Shown one piece after another: positions 1 to 11,107 of a stretch of 64,000 nt of DNA. Position 1 is the stretch's first letter. Every line of letters starts with the position of its first letter. Source of the stretch: Siphonodentalium dalli (Eukaryota > Mollusca > Scaphopoda > Gadilida > Siphonodentaliidae); the NCBI GenBank assembly GCA_032622095.1, contig CP136063.1:77663980-77727979 (forward strand), read 5' to 3'. Position numbers and translations under genes: made by a program. The notes beneath the pieces are model-generated. The model was given only the letters and a program-made list of their open reading frames with translations, searched no databases and was not told the origin of the DNA.

Positions 1-672
1 CGACCCGGATGCCGATTCCGGTAAAAGGTGGAGTTGGGAATTTCAAGCTATGTCAATTACAAATAAAAGAAATGAAAATGATAATGTGTAAGTCTTATAT
101 TTCAACTTTTACAGACATCTTTCGTTCTGCAGCCCACTGGGGGTTGTGGTGGGAGACGGTCGAGTCGGCCGCCGATTTGTTAATTATGTGCTGGTTGTTA
201 CTGTTGGAATTCTGAGTTGGTCATTCGCGAAACCCATATATTTTATATTCTAAAATTACCATCATGGGTATATAATATATGATCTTGAGCGCGTTACCAT
301 TTCTGACATTGGTTTTATTATAAATTGTTATAAGGAAGGCCATTAATGCTTACATGCTGCTGGAAAACGGGACCTTTTTCTGATGCGTCAACATAAATCG
401 CTCGGATCTCATTCACACGTGCGAATACCATTTACAACGTGCATTATTGTGACATATAGCATCACTGAGTCTAGCCATGCAAGAGCAACCTTACATATAT
501 ACGTGTACTGCAGCTATATACTAACTATCAAATGACAGTTCATAACCCGCGATACACAGTGAAAGCCACAAAGATATGTCGGTGATCCAACTGGAGTCCA
601 AAAATGGATACATCAATAGAGTTATTCCTCTTTGTCACAAATGCTTTCGTAACTGGGAAAATGCGCTACGCA
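1..672. other. No recognisable gene
   Basis: AT-rich sequence. The one short open frame (9-215) shows no domain or plausible coding signature. Nothing is supported up to the first MITE. Confidence 0.5.
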
Positions 673-676
673 TTAA

Positions 677-1171
677 AGGCACGTGAGTCCTTAATTGTCG
701 AAAATATTCATATTTGTTCCAAACACCGTAAACAGAAAAAACATTAAAACGCATACAGTTTCGTTCATATATACCATGACCATCGCGTAAACAGCATGTT
801 ATCATAAAGATTTACTATATTTTACCGAAGCAAGAGCCTGATTGTGTTACAGAAGACACCACAATGCTACTGGCTAATCACACACAAATGGTATAAAAGC
901 TCTTTATTAGTTCCATATCAGGAATTCACCAACAAAGAACGCTCTTTATGTTTACCATCATAATATAAACAAACACCAGCAAAGTAACTTGTTATGCTTT
1001 TGTTTACATAACAATGATTAAATATATGAGAATAACATACTGTTTATGCGATATTTCTTATTCATATACGGACAAAGTCTGTCTACATTTTGATGTTCTT
1101 TCTGTTTGTGGCGGTTTTTGACTGGTGGAAATATTTTCACAGGATACCCACCGCCAAGGCCAACCGTACCT
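677..1171 (+). mobile_element. TTAA-flanked MITE (piggyBac-like), copy 1
   Basis: A 495-bp non-coding element. It begins AGGCACGTG and ends CGTACCT, so the outer ends form a short imperfect inverted repeat (AGGCACG/AGGTACG). TTAA lies on both sides (673-676 and 1172-1175), the target choice typical of piggyBac. The body is nearly identical to 1176-1664 and 29248-29741. No transposase frame is present, so it would have been moved in trans. The superfamily call rests only on TTAA and the ends. Confidence 0.8.
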
Positions 1172-1175
1172 TTAA

Positions 1176-1664
1176 AGGCACGTGATGCCTCAGTTGTCGA
1201 AAATATTCATATTTGTTCTAATCACCGTAAACAGAAAAAACAGTAAAAGGCATACAGTTTCGTTCATATATACCATGACCATCACGTAAACAGCATGTTA
1301 TCATAAAGACCTACTATATTTTACCGAAGCAAGAGCCTGGTTGTGTTACAGAAGACAGCACAATGCTACTGGCTAATCACACACAAATGGCATAAACGCT
1401 CTTTATTAGTTCCATATCAGGAATTCACCAACAAAGAACGTTCTTTATGTTTACCATCATAATATAAACAAACACCAGAAAAGTTACTTTTTATGCTTTT
1501 GTTTACATAACAATGGTCAAACATTTGACAATAACATACTGTTTATGCGATATTTCTTATTTGTATACATTTTGTCTACATTTTGATGTTCTTTCTGTTT
1601 GTGGGGGTTTTTGACAGGTGGAAATATTTGCACAGTATACCCACCGCCAAGGCCAACCGTACCT
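1176..1664 (+). mobile_element. TTAA-flanked MITE (piggyBac-like), copy 2
   Basis: A 489-bp second copy in the same orientation, directly abutting copy 1. The two share a single TTAA (1172-1175), and the outer TTAA is 1665-1668. Small differences from copy 1, including loss of part of the segment before the conserved TCTACATTTTG stretch, show that it is not a recent perfect duplicate. Confidence 0.8.
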
Positions 1665-1668
1665 TTAA

Positions 1669-1797
1669 ACAATCGCACTATTCCATAAAACTACTTCATT
1701 GAGGTCCTTTTCGATTACTTATCAGATGCAAAGTATTACTCTGGATCTGAAATAAGGCTTTCGTCAATCGGAGATTGCTGAGGAGAGAATACTTTTA
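1669..1797 (+). pseudogene. Ty3/gypsy RT remnant, left part
   Basis: Plus-strand translation in shifting frames gives residues like LSDAKYYS followed by GFRQSEIAEE. These match the gypsy RT block around the first catalytic Asp (normally a 'KYFSTLDL..GYxQI' pattern). The frame is broken by stops and shifts. The block then stops and the next part of the same RT (LYEYNILPFGLSNG) appears at about 4.68 kb, after the minus-strand LINE. The two are therefore best read as one gypsy copy split by the LINE. Confidence 0.6.
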
Positions 1798-4670
1798 GTT
1801 TAGTTTAAACATATTTTATTTTAACCAATATAATGTACAAAATTCACGGTATGATGATGAGAGATATTGATGGTTGTAATAGGATTTGGCAGTAAGCATA
1901 ATGCTTATCTTAAGACATCTCCTACACGTATGAAATAATGAATGGTGACCGTTTCATACAGACAAAACTAGAATGTACATTTCGATGTATATGAATGTAT
2001 ACAGCCCAAGAAATTACTATTGTAATCGTTAATTATAATGTGCCTGATACCCCCACCCCCTCCTCAATCGTAGCAGGTTTTGGCAGGGTACTTTTGGGAT
2101 TGATGTTACACTTAGTATAATTTTGATTTTAATGCGTTTTTAATTTGTTCCATACATAGCCTAAGATCGTATACATCAGGTCTGTGCATAATATGGCTTG
2201 AATCTGCCAGTTAGTTCTATATATTTCTGAATGTTAGCGAATATCTCAATGTTTTTGGATAAGGGAAGTGATTTTGAACCTTCTAAGAGTGTTTTTGTTT
2301 CCAAATTATTAAGGTTGCTGAGACATATATCTCTCTCGGCTTCAAAGACTGGGCAATAGTGCAAGAAGTGTGATACTGTTTCAACTTCGCCACATATACA
2401 ATATTGATTGTCTTGCAAATGATTGAAATATAAGTCGTAGTTCAGATTGCTACACCCTAGTCGTAGTCGACAATGTAAAATTTGACTTCGTCTTGTGTAA
2501 GCAAATTCCATGTAACGGGGTTACACGACGAGATCAGTATTAAGAAAAGATTTGAAGTCCGATATGGTTTCACTGTATTTAGCCTCCGGTGGTAGATCAT
2601 TCCATAGACTCACAGCTGCAGGTAAAAAGGATTTTTTATATGATTCAGTATTACAAAAAACCGGTTTCATGTCTTTAGGTCTGAAGTCGTAATTTGTTAG
2701 ACTCCCTGCTATAGGGGGGACATATATGTATAGGTATAGGCGGGTGTTGACTATTCGTAAGTGTCTCCCACCCAGTTTCGTGGAGCAAGCCCTCTTTACT
2801 ACAACTTCTTGTCGCGCCAGTTACGATTCTCGCGGCTTCGTATTGGATTTCTTCTAATTCATTAGCTTCTTCGTTGCTGCAGTTGTCCCAAACTGAGGAG
2901 GTATACTCCAGGACAGGACGAATAAATGATAAATATATTCTTTCTAGTGACCTCCTGTCAAGGTTAAATTTATGCCTCCTCAGCAGGGACAGCCTACTAT
3001 AAGCTCGTTTTTCAATATCTGCGATATGGTATTTCCATTTACCATCGGAACTAAAGGTTAGACCTAGGTGTTTATGTGACGCTACTTCGCATATTGGCTG
3101 ATTTGCCATTTTGAGATGGGGGTGGCTATCAAAGGTTTAATTTCTTTCCTGCTAACTAAGAGGGATTCAGTTTTGGATGGGTTAAATTTAACGAGCCATT
3201 TGTTAGACCAATCGTGTATTTTTGATATGTCTTTGTTTAGGACGTCAGCAGCCATTATGGGATCTTCTACTGCTAGAAAAAGGGAGGTATCGTCTGCAAA
3301 AAGTCGGATATTACTTGTTATATCGTCTGCTATATCATTGATGTATATCAAGAATATTAGGGGACACAGTATCGATCCTTGGGGGACACCAGATTCTACA
3401 GATTTCCAAGACGACTGGGTAGTTTCCAAAATGACTCTTTGTTGTCGATTTTCCAAATAATTTTTCAAAATGTCGTATGTGTTTTCACACACACCTAGGT
3501 TACTTAGTTTGGACAATAATCCCTTATGCCAAACTTTATCAAAAGCTTTGCCGATGTCACAGAAAAGACACCTTATTTCTTTTCCTTCGTCTAAAGATGA
3601 AATAAGATAATGATATATGTTTGTTAGTTGGAATACAGTACTGTCATTTGGAGTGAAACCCGATTGTAGATCAGTTAGGAGCTTATTTTCGTATAAGTAT
3701 TTTGATAAATGTCGAAAGATACATTTCTCAAATATTTTTGAGAGGCAACTTAGCAATGAAACCGGACGATAATTCGATGGCATACTTGGATCTCCTTTTT
3801 TAAAGATGGGACAAACGTTTGCTCTCTTCCACTCATCAGGGAAATAGGAATGTTTTAACAATTCGTTAAATGTATAGCACATATGACTTGCTAGGGCCGT
3901 TGCGCAATTCTTTAGAATTTTTGGGCTGATACCGTCATCGCCACTGGCCTTTGTTACTTTAACACTTGTCAGGGATTCCAATACATCTTTGTGTGTAATC
4001 TTAATAAGTTTCAATGTACAATTTTTAGATCTAGATAATAGCGGTGGTTCTTTTTTGTCAGATTCGGGCAGAGACGATGTAGAGCAAAAATAATTATTTA
4101 ATATTTCTGATTTAAAAATGTTATCTGTGTATACGTTGTTGTCCTCGCAAAGTGACGGAATAGGTTTGTGGTCTGGGGCCATGAGTCTATTAAGAGTTTT
4201 CCACCACACTGAGGAATCAGTAAAAGAACTGCCGAGGAGTTTTTGTTTTTTTCCCATTTCCAGTCGCTTGGCAGTTCTGATAGATGATATTACTTCATTT
4301 CGCTTGGTTTTATATTTAGCCCATGCTTTTAGTGTCTTATTCTTTTTTGCTTTGGCATATAATCGTTTGCGTTGCCTCATAAGGAGACGAATGTGGCCTG
4401 ACATCCATTCGGGTTCATCTGTTCTAATTGTAACAAATTTGTTTGGAATGTGTTTTATCGCGACTTCATTTATTTTGTTAGTTACCACCGTCGCAAGTTC
4501 TGTATAATTCACATGTTTCAAAGGATGCTCGGAGCCCCACGTTTGCAATTCTTCATTCATTGCACTTAAATTTGCCTCGTTGTATTTCCATATTCTTCTT
4601 TTGATGAATCGGTTCGATGTCCCTTTACAAATATTTAAAGTAAGTACGACTGGGCAGTGATATCGAACCA
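1798..4670 (-). pseudogene. 5'-truncated CR1/L2-like non-LTR retrotransposon (LINE)
   Basis: The longest frame (3082-4671, 529 codons) starts inside the last motif of an apurinic-type endonuclease (HCPV) and runs through a full RT. It has a palm A block with AFDKV (Asp present), GVPQGS, and the catalytic FADD box. After a frameshift near 3,090-3,110 the thumb/C-terminal part continues (2675-3109, HLGLTFSSDGKW). Another shift leads to a short tail with a Cys/His pattern (2176-2511, CICGEVETVSHFLHYC). The 3' UTR ends near 1.8 kb in a TTTAAACTAAACTAAA-type tail. The element lacks ORF1 and most of the endonuclease, so it is a dead 5'-truncated copy. The Jockey-superfamily assignment is by motif style only; CR1 and L2 cannot be told apart here. 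Confidence 0.85.
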
Positions 4671-5622
4671 ATTATACGGGATGTCTTGGTTTATACGAAT
4701 ATAATATATTACCTTTTGGTTTAAGTAATGGTACTTTTGATTTCTAGAGAATAATGGAAGACTGCATTGAATGTCTCAACAGAAATATTTACAATATCTA
4801 TATCGATGACGTCTTCGTATTGTCAAAATCAGTTCATGAGATGTTGCAATGGCTTAGATTTGTTTTGACAGGCTCAGAGAATGCAGTTTGAAACTGGCTC
4901 CAGCAAAGTGTAAATGCTTCATACGTCGTGTTCCTTAATTAGGTTACGATATTTCAAAGAATGGTATCGAGACAGATACAGAGGGAGTTAAAAAAAATTA
5001 TCAACTGGCCAGTTCCCAAGAATCCTGATCAACTGCGTTCATTTCTTTGATTTACTACGGAAAATATTTTTTCAGGATTGCTAAACCATTGAGATACTTA
5101 CTCCCTTATGCTTTTACTAAGAAGCCCCAAATTATAAGGTTAATTCCTCTTTTACATGAAATTGTTAACGGGGATTGAGCAGCAATGTGTATATGCTACA
5201 TTGAAATATCATATTTCTAATCCACCCGTTTAGGCCACACGGAGTACAACAGACCATTTGATCTCCACATCAGTGCCTCCCGGCACAGTATAGGCTGCGC
5301 CCTTTACTGATAAGATGTGTCGAAGCGGTTAATCGCTTATGACAGCCGAGGCTTCACAGCAGCAGACAAGTACTACCTGGCTCATAAATTAGAATTGTTG
5401 CTGTAATGTGGGCAGTTACGGAAACGAGTTATGACTATCTATATGGGAATTATGTTCTTGTGTATACCGATAATAAACCTCTATGATATGGTTTAACTTC
5501 CACCAAATTAGAAGCCATGGGTCAGAGATGATATCAGCACCATGCTCTTTTAAATTTGACATTAGGTACAGGTCTGGTGAATCTAATACCGATGCTGATA
5601 TCCTATCCAGGTTGGATACACC
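4671..5622 (+). pseudogene. Ty3/gypsy RT-RNase H remnant, right part
   Basis: Three-frame reading on the plus strand gives RT blocks: LPFGLSNG, then the catalytic box as IYIDDV, then an INWPVPK-type connection block. RNase H pieces follow (a VYTDNKPL motif) and a final NTDADILSRL near 5,590-5,618. Many stops and frameshifts interrupt it, so there is no functional product. It continues the RT fragment at 1669-1797 beyond the inserted LINE. It differs from the gypsy copy at 8.9-19 kb, both in strand and in having a YIDD-type rather than FVDD-type active site. Confidence 0.8.
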
Positions 5623-6375
5623 TACATAATTATTCCCACTAATTCAGTACAAGTGATCTGTTTCAGCAACCCTTTGTTAAGAGCTTAACTCAATAGTATA
5701 TATATTATAACTGCAGCAAATCAATTAATTTTACGTTCTCTATTTCCGCCGTATGCCAACGCCCATTGTAGAGATCAATGGTCTGTGACTAATGGAATTT
5801 TGTCATTCAATGATTGACCATCGTTCAGGTGATATCACAATGGTTCTGGGTATTCTTGCAGAATGTAACTAAGTCAAAATTATAACCACTGACACTACAG
5901 TGAGACATCGGCATATGACCCATGTCCAAAGAAAATTGGTAAGCACACCCACAGGTTACCAATAAGTTGTGATCTTTTACTTCTGGTCATTTTGGTAAGG
6001 TTCCCAGTTGCACACAGTGGGTCATAGTGGGTGTACTTTGAATCTCCGGTTATTGTTATCAACACAAATGCCTAAACGCACATTGACATTAACGCGCATA
6101 GCAATCAATCAGTCAAGTCAAAAACAAACATTCTAATACGCTGCCATTTTACTGAGTAGCGTGCGAAAATCGGAAGCATGACCTACCGCTCTAAATCTCT
6201 CTTCTGTCAATAAGTGATTATTGAGGGAATTTTTCTCACAAAGTGCATATGGAATTGCAGGGATCGGGTTCGTCATTGTTGCTGGATAAACCAGCGCTAA
6301 ATATAGAAAACCAGACTGGTACCCCGCCGGTTACAGAGTAAGAAGGAGGCATGACTTGTGTAGAGATTGGAAGCT
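5623..6375. other. No recognisable gene
   Basis: Presumably eroded downstream sequence of the gypsy remnant, but no integrase motif could be read in any frame. Nothing else is supported. Confidence 0.4.
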
Positions 6376-6690
6376 TAAAATGTTTGATTGATTGATCTAT
6401 TGATTGATTGATTTATCGATTGGTTGGGGTTTAATGTAGTTTTCAGCAACTGATACCATATCACGACATTTGCCAGTTTAAGTTTGAAGAAATCCGCACA
6501 CTTACGGCTAATCTAATAGTGATTTCAATGGCTGATAAGCTCGTCGACCATGTGCGGCAAACTACCGGCCATTGGCGAGTAATTGGCAACTCCACCAGTT
6601 AACGATTTCGAATTACAAACTACACAATGGAAACAAGTGGATTTGAACCCTAATCTACGTTCATGTACAACCAACTCCCACCGAGACATC
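6376..6690 (-). mobile_element. tRNA-derived SINE, copy 1
   Basis: The minus strand carries a box B-like GGTTCAAATCC (revcomp near 6,640), then a central domain, and ends in repeats of AATC/CAAT (plus-strand GATTGATTGATT, 6,384-6,415). The central domain matches the better-preserved copy at 42047-42366 over about 250 bp. The 5' tRNA end is eroded here. Confidence 0.75.
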
Positions 6691-7134
6691 AAACAGAGCA
6701 CTAGTGCACTTCTACACCCGCCCACAAAAACAAACATTTGCATTGAGCTTATGCACTTCGCGCAATTCATAGCCTTATTGGTAGAAGCGTGCAACTATTT
6801 TGCATAACATGGGGTATATGTCATATTGAAACTCCATACGAGACCCAGATGGTCAGTCGCTCGCACAAAAGTCCTGACGTGTTAGCACTTCTGAGTGTTT
6901 CGGAAGAAAAACGTAAAGTGTGCATAAAAGTAATCTATATACACTGGTTTGGAAATGGACTTCTGTGAGTCTTTTAGAGAGAACAATGCTGGTTAGGCAT
7001 ATAAATATATGATGTATTTGCTAATGGATCGTGTTCATATTCTGTTGGTAACGAAATGACTATTAAATGTTGCAGCAATATGACAGTCGCTATGGCATTT
7101 TAGTTATCGACGTGGAGTGATGTCATTTCGTCAC
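6691..7134. other. No recognisable gene
   Basis: Unannotated spacer between the SINE and the MITE. No coding or repeat signature was seen. Confidence 0.4.
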
Positions 7135-7136
7135 TA

Positions 7137-7930
7137 CACTCTTAAAAATATAGGTTCTTCAGAGTACCTATGTAGGTACTAAGCTTTGTCCCAGGGGGAG
7201 TACCAACTTTTTGGTACTCTGGAGTACCAAAAGTTTAGGTACTCTAGAGTACCAAAATGTTTGGTACTCTGGAGTACCAACTTCTTGGTACTCTAGAGTA
7301 CCAAATTGTTGGTACTCTGGATTACCTAATAATTATTTAAGTTCTACCCGGGCATTGTGCATATAATACCCACCCCGCATTTATGTCACCGAAGCCACGA
7401 CGCTCACGATATGAGGTGCCAAGAAATAGATTCTTTCATGATACGCCCTATATATTATGATTCTATATCTGAAGTACCAAAATATCAAGACAGGTACTCT
7501 GAAGTATTTAGGTACTACGCATAGATCCAGCAATTCGATACTCCAGAGAACAAAACAGCCCTGATACCGGCAAATTTAACAATGTGACATGTTAGATTCC
7601 AAATTATGCTGCCTCGTTTAAATATCCAATTAAGTACAAAACCACAAAGACTCCATTGCATAGTGCTAAATAAAATAATCCGACAGATGTACGGCCGCGA
7701 GTCGACGGTCGGCCATTTTTCACTTTAATTTACACACGGCACTCGATATTGACACACCCACGGTCTCACCCAATCAGCATGGAGCCAACGTTTGGCACTC
7801 TGTGGAGTACCAACTCATGTGGTTCTATAACGCTAAATAGGCTATAAAGGCTTATAGTACCAAACTGTCTGGTACTATCGCGGCTTTAGGTTCCATGGGG
7901 TACCTAAATCAACTGCTTTATTTGAGAGTG
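7137..7930. mobile_element. TA-flanked MITE rich in GGTACTC/GAGTACC palindromes
   Basis: A 794-bp element whose ends are inverted repeats (CACTCTTAAAAATA at the left; CACTCTCAAATAAA as the reverse complement of the right). TA lies at 7135-7136 and 7931-7932. This fits a Tc1/mariner-type target duplication. Both subterminal regions are packed with GGTACTCTGGAGTACC-type 16-18-bp palindromes, at least five between 7,190 and 7,325 alone. No transposase frame is present. Confidence 0.75.
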
Positions 7931-7932
7931 TA

Positions 7933-8915
7933 CTTGGAGACTGGAGAGACATCCATGCCAGTGTTTTTGGTGCATATATATTGCCCCTCTGTTGCCAGAG
8001 CCTGACTCAACGTTATGGTAATACTAGACTGTCTCGAACCAGTCACACCAACGTCATGATTAGCCTTCTTTTAGACGTCAACTATCATTCTGGACTCATC
8101 GACCTATTACCTCTGGGGCCAAGCTCTCTCGTGCAATTAGCAGTAATTTTTCGCGGATGATTATTTCCAGATCTGGAAGAAATGTGTCACCACTCTATAG
8201 CATACTTACCTATCTAGTAGGTCGGGAACTCTTATAAGTTATACATCGTGGTAGAATATTTATCATGCATCATTGTAGAATATTTAGCATTTGGTCAATT
8301 TAGTCGTGGTGGTCTGGTCCGAGTTTAGATTCTTTCTGTGGAGATTATATCAACCCACAATCCTCGGCTCTCGCTGTAGTCAGCAATTGGCTGCGGTATC
8401 GTCGGTTTGATTGGACCGCACCCAATGTTTATTGATGACGTATTTTGACAGCGGCACATTGTTTATATTGGAGCACGTGGAATAATTATTGTTTACCAAC
8501 TTCACTACACACCACCCAGTTTTATTTTGAAAAGAATGAAGATAGCCTGCTAAACCAAAATGGGTGGAGTGCCTATGACTACATGAGTCAAAACCCTGAC
8601 CTCGCAAAAATAGGGTTATGAGGTTTTCCAATCATAGCTGGAACCAGTATTTTGGTTCTACAGTGCTACAATCAGGCTACCGCTCTGTGACTACAATTTC
8701 TTTAAACATAATCTACTTCCAATTTAAGAGATGCTGGCTTCGGTTTTTCAAGCCTTCCACTCCTAAATACACTTCATATTCAGCTGGTTTGGTGTTTCAA
8801 ACCTTTGAGAATTATGTACAATTTGGTTTGGTATTTCAAACCTTACATGTACCAGACCCTGCCAGTATACAAACTATTGGAATCAAAGTATACTGCAGGC
8901 TGCTGACTCGGTTTT
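7933..8915. other. 3' flank of the TatD-bearing element; palindromes, no gene
   Basis: This stretch follows the TatD stop in the minus-strand direction and should hold the 3' UTR and any 3' LTR, but no match to sequence above 19,050 was found by eye. Four related motifs occur at about 8,736, 8,789, 8,823 and 8,909 (CGGTTTTTCAAG or TTTGGTRTTTCAAACC). The middle two are imperfect palindromes (GGTTTG...CAAACC). Confidence 0.45.
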
Positions 8916-11000
8916 TCAAGTCATTCTATAAAAGTACTTGGCATTTGCAGTAGTGCGCGCAAGTACCTCTCGGAGGGAACAACCTTTAATAGTGGCGATG
9001 AATTCGGCAATATCTCCTATTAAGGCTGGAGATGTATATGGATGTCCCATTTCTTTGCCAAAATATGGGGCATCAGTTTCCAATAGAAGGCGGTTCATAG
9101 GTATTGATCTTATGCCTTCTTTTTGTAAGGAGTTGAATTTGAAACACGACCCAGATATTCCGAAGTGTGCGTTGTGGAATTTGCGGGACCATGCCTCGAC
9201 CATATCTGAACTTCCCATGAAGGAATGGAGATGGAAGTGTTCGTCGGGATAACACTCCTTTTCACACAGGTGGAGCGCGGTGAAGGTTACATCCCTATTC
9301 ATTTTGTCTGCTTTTTCTCCTCTTATATGCAAGATGATCGTTTTTTCGATCTTTCTTGCATCTCTGAGGAGGGATTGAAAGGCCATATCTTGGTCATATC
9401 GATCTTCGGAAGTAAGATCCATTGATCGATCTAGTCCAATTTCACCAACAGCAGTTGTTGCTGGGTGGTGAATCAATTGATTCCACTGGGTTCTTAGTGC
9501 CGGATTTGACAGCAGTTTGAACTGTTTAGGGTGGAATCCTATGGGAATTTTCCACATGGGCTCATTGGTGACCATATTAGGGTATTGTAAGGGGTCACAC
9601 ATTACGTCGACTCCGCCAATCACCTGCACAGCGTTGTTTGGGAAAATAAACTTTGCTGCACTTAAAATTGCCTCGACTGGGGTTTTAACTTTGTGGGGCA
9701 ATCGCTTCGTCAACCGGTTGAGGTGGAAGTGGGTGTCTACCCCTACCGGAATCAAAGGGTGGATCAGCGGTGACATCGTGACTGGTGTCGGTTGCTGAAC
9801 TTGTGATGGCAAAATTGGCCTTACAAAACTTGGAGTGCCGATGGAACCCTGCAGTTTGGTTGGTACCGGTAATAATACTTTAGCAATCACCTTTGGTGGC
9901 GGTATCCATGACATTAACTGCTGAACTGCATTATCCCTATTGGATGCTGACGGTCCGCCGGTAAATCCTGGGGGTGGTGGCAATGGACATGATGTCCAGG
10001 CTGCCACCTTTGGTGGTGTTGGTGGTGGTGGTAATGGGCATGTTGCCAAGGCTGCCACCTTTTGTGGTTTCGGTGGTGGTGGCGGCAATGGACATGTTGA
10101 CCGATCTGCCGCCCTCTGTGGAGGTTTTATTGGGGAAAGTTGAGCTGCTTTACCCATTGTGGATGTTGACTGCTCTTTAACGTTCCCTGGGAATAATAAT
10201 AAGGCCACTGCGGTTTGAAGGTCAATAGCTCTTTCAGGGATGGTGTCTGGCGTTTCTGATGTTATCAGTCGCTTAACTGTATCCCTGACTCCAGCGTCAT
10301 TCTTAACCACTTTGACCTTAGTCATTATGTGGTGACGGCCTATACCATGACATGGAGCTCTACAAAATTTATTGAGACATTGCTCGGAGGTATCGTTATT
10401 GCATACGCCTTTATTTGGGTTTGTAATGATATTTATAATTGCGGCATGGCACCTCCAGAAAATTAGACAGGCTGGGTGGTTAACAGGGTTGATTTGGAAA
10501 GAACTTGGGGTCTTCCAGCCTTGTTTTTTGCAAATTGCAGTCATGGTTCTAATATATATTGGGTTGTAAGATGTGGATCGGGGGAATACAGTCTGATCAT
10601 ATGTTGTCTTATTGACTGCATCCAACAATGTATTTAATTGTTTTAGGAGAGGCAAGTTGGGGTTGGGACGACTGATGACCATTGCCATTTCTGACAGGTC
10701 CTCCAGCGTCTTCTGTAACCACTTAGGGTGGGGTACTTCATCTAAGACCCACCAGTAGGTTGGTAGGTGGTTGGTCATCACATGGGCTTTTACCCCACCT
10801 CTGTGTACCCATCTTTCACAATAATTGTAGGGGCATGGCGCACCTGCTTTTTGTTTGGGTGGCGTCGGCTGAGACTCAATATTGTCTTGTGCCGGCCTTT
10901 TATTTGTTTTTTGTATTGCGCCCTGAGTTTTTATTGGTCGCGATTCCTTACTGAACACAGAAGGAGGAGTTATTATTGTTCGCGACTCCTTTCTGAACAC
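8916..11000 (-). CDS. TatD-family metallonuclease with N-terminal C2H2 finger, carried by the retroelement
   Basis: This is a 694-codon open frame. Residues about 57-78 form a C-x4-C-x11-H-x4-H finger (CPYNYC...HVMTNH). Residues about 290-345 hold three copies of a CPLPPPP motif. Residues 420-694 are a full TatD domain with every expected metal ligand: HFH (His424/His426), GEIGLD (Glu520), LHIRG (His558), HSF (His592, usual HCFSG) and ETDAPYF (Asp643). TatD enzymes are TIM-barrel, metal-dependent DNases with 3'-5' exonuclease activity, and metazoan TATDN2-like proteins have a similar C-terminal TatD. Codon 1 of this interval is GTG, and the frame stays open upstream to about 11,180. The upstream acidic ORF probably joins it through a frameshift near 11,150, giving one product of roughly 1,000 residues. 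Active chemistry is inferred from the residues; a role in cDNA or target processing is speculation. Confidence 0.9.
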   Translation of the reverse strand: MFRKESRTIITPPSVFSKESRPIKTQGAIQKTNKRPAQDNIESQPTPPKQKAGAPCPYNYCERWVHRGGVKAHVMTNHLPTYWWVLDEVPHPKWLQKTLEDLSEMAMVISRPNPNLPLLKQLNTLLDAVNKTTYDQTVFPRSTSYNPIYIRTMTAICKKQGWKTPSSFQINPVNHPACLIFWRCHAAIINIITNPNKGVCNNDTSEQCLNKFCRAPCHGIGRHHIMTKVKVVKNDAGVRDTVKRLITSETPDTIPERAIDLQTAVALLLFPGNVKEQSTSTMGKAAQLSPIKPPQRAADRSTCPLPPPPPKPQKVAALATCPLPPPPTPPKVAAWTSCPLPPPPGFTGGPSASNRDNAVQQLMSWIPPPKVIAKVLLPVPTKLQGSIGTPSFVRPILPSQVQQPTPVTMSPLIHPLIPVGVDTHFHLNRLTKRLPHKVKTPVEAILSAAKFIFPNNAVQVIGGVDVMCDPLQYPNMVTNEPMWKIPIGFHPKQFKLLSNPALRTQWNQLIHHPATTAVGEIGLDRSMDLTSEDRYDQDMAFQSLLRDARKIEKTIILHIRGEKADKMNRDVTFTALHLCEKECYPDEHFHLHSFMGSSDMVEAWSRKFHNAHFGISGSCFKFNSLQKEGIRSIPMNRLLLETDAPYFGKEMGHPYTSPALIGDIAEFIATIKGCSLREVLARTTANAKYFYRMT

Positions 11001-11107
11001 AGAAGGAGGTACTACCCTATTTATTTCAGGAGGTTTGACGTAATGGATTTCATCGTCTATGATCTCCCCTTCTTCCAGTTCATGGGTGTAATGTTTAACC
11101 TCGGGGA

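Noticed and set aside
9940-10180. Glycine-rich plus-strand ORFs
   Set aside because: Antisense shadow of the proline-rich CPLPPPP stretch of the TatD protein.
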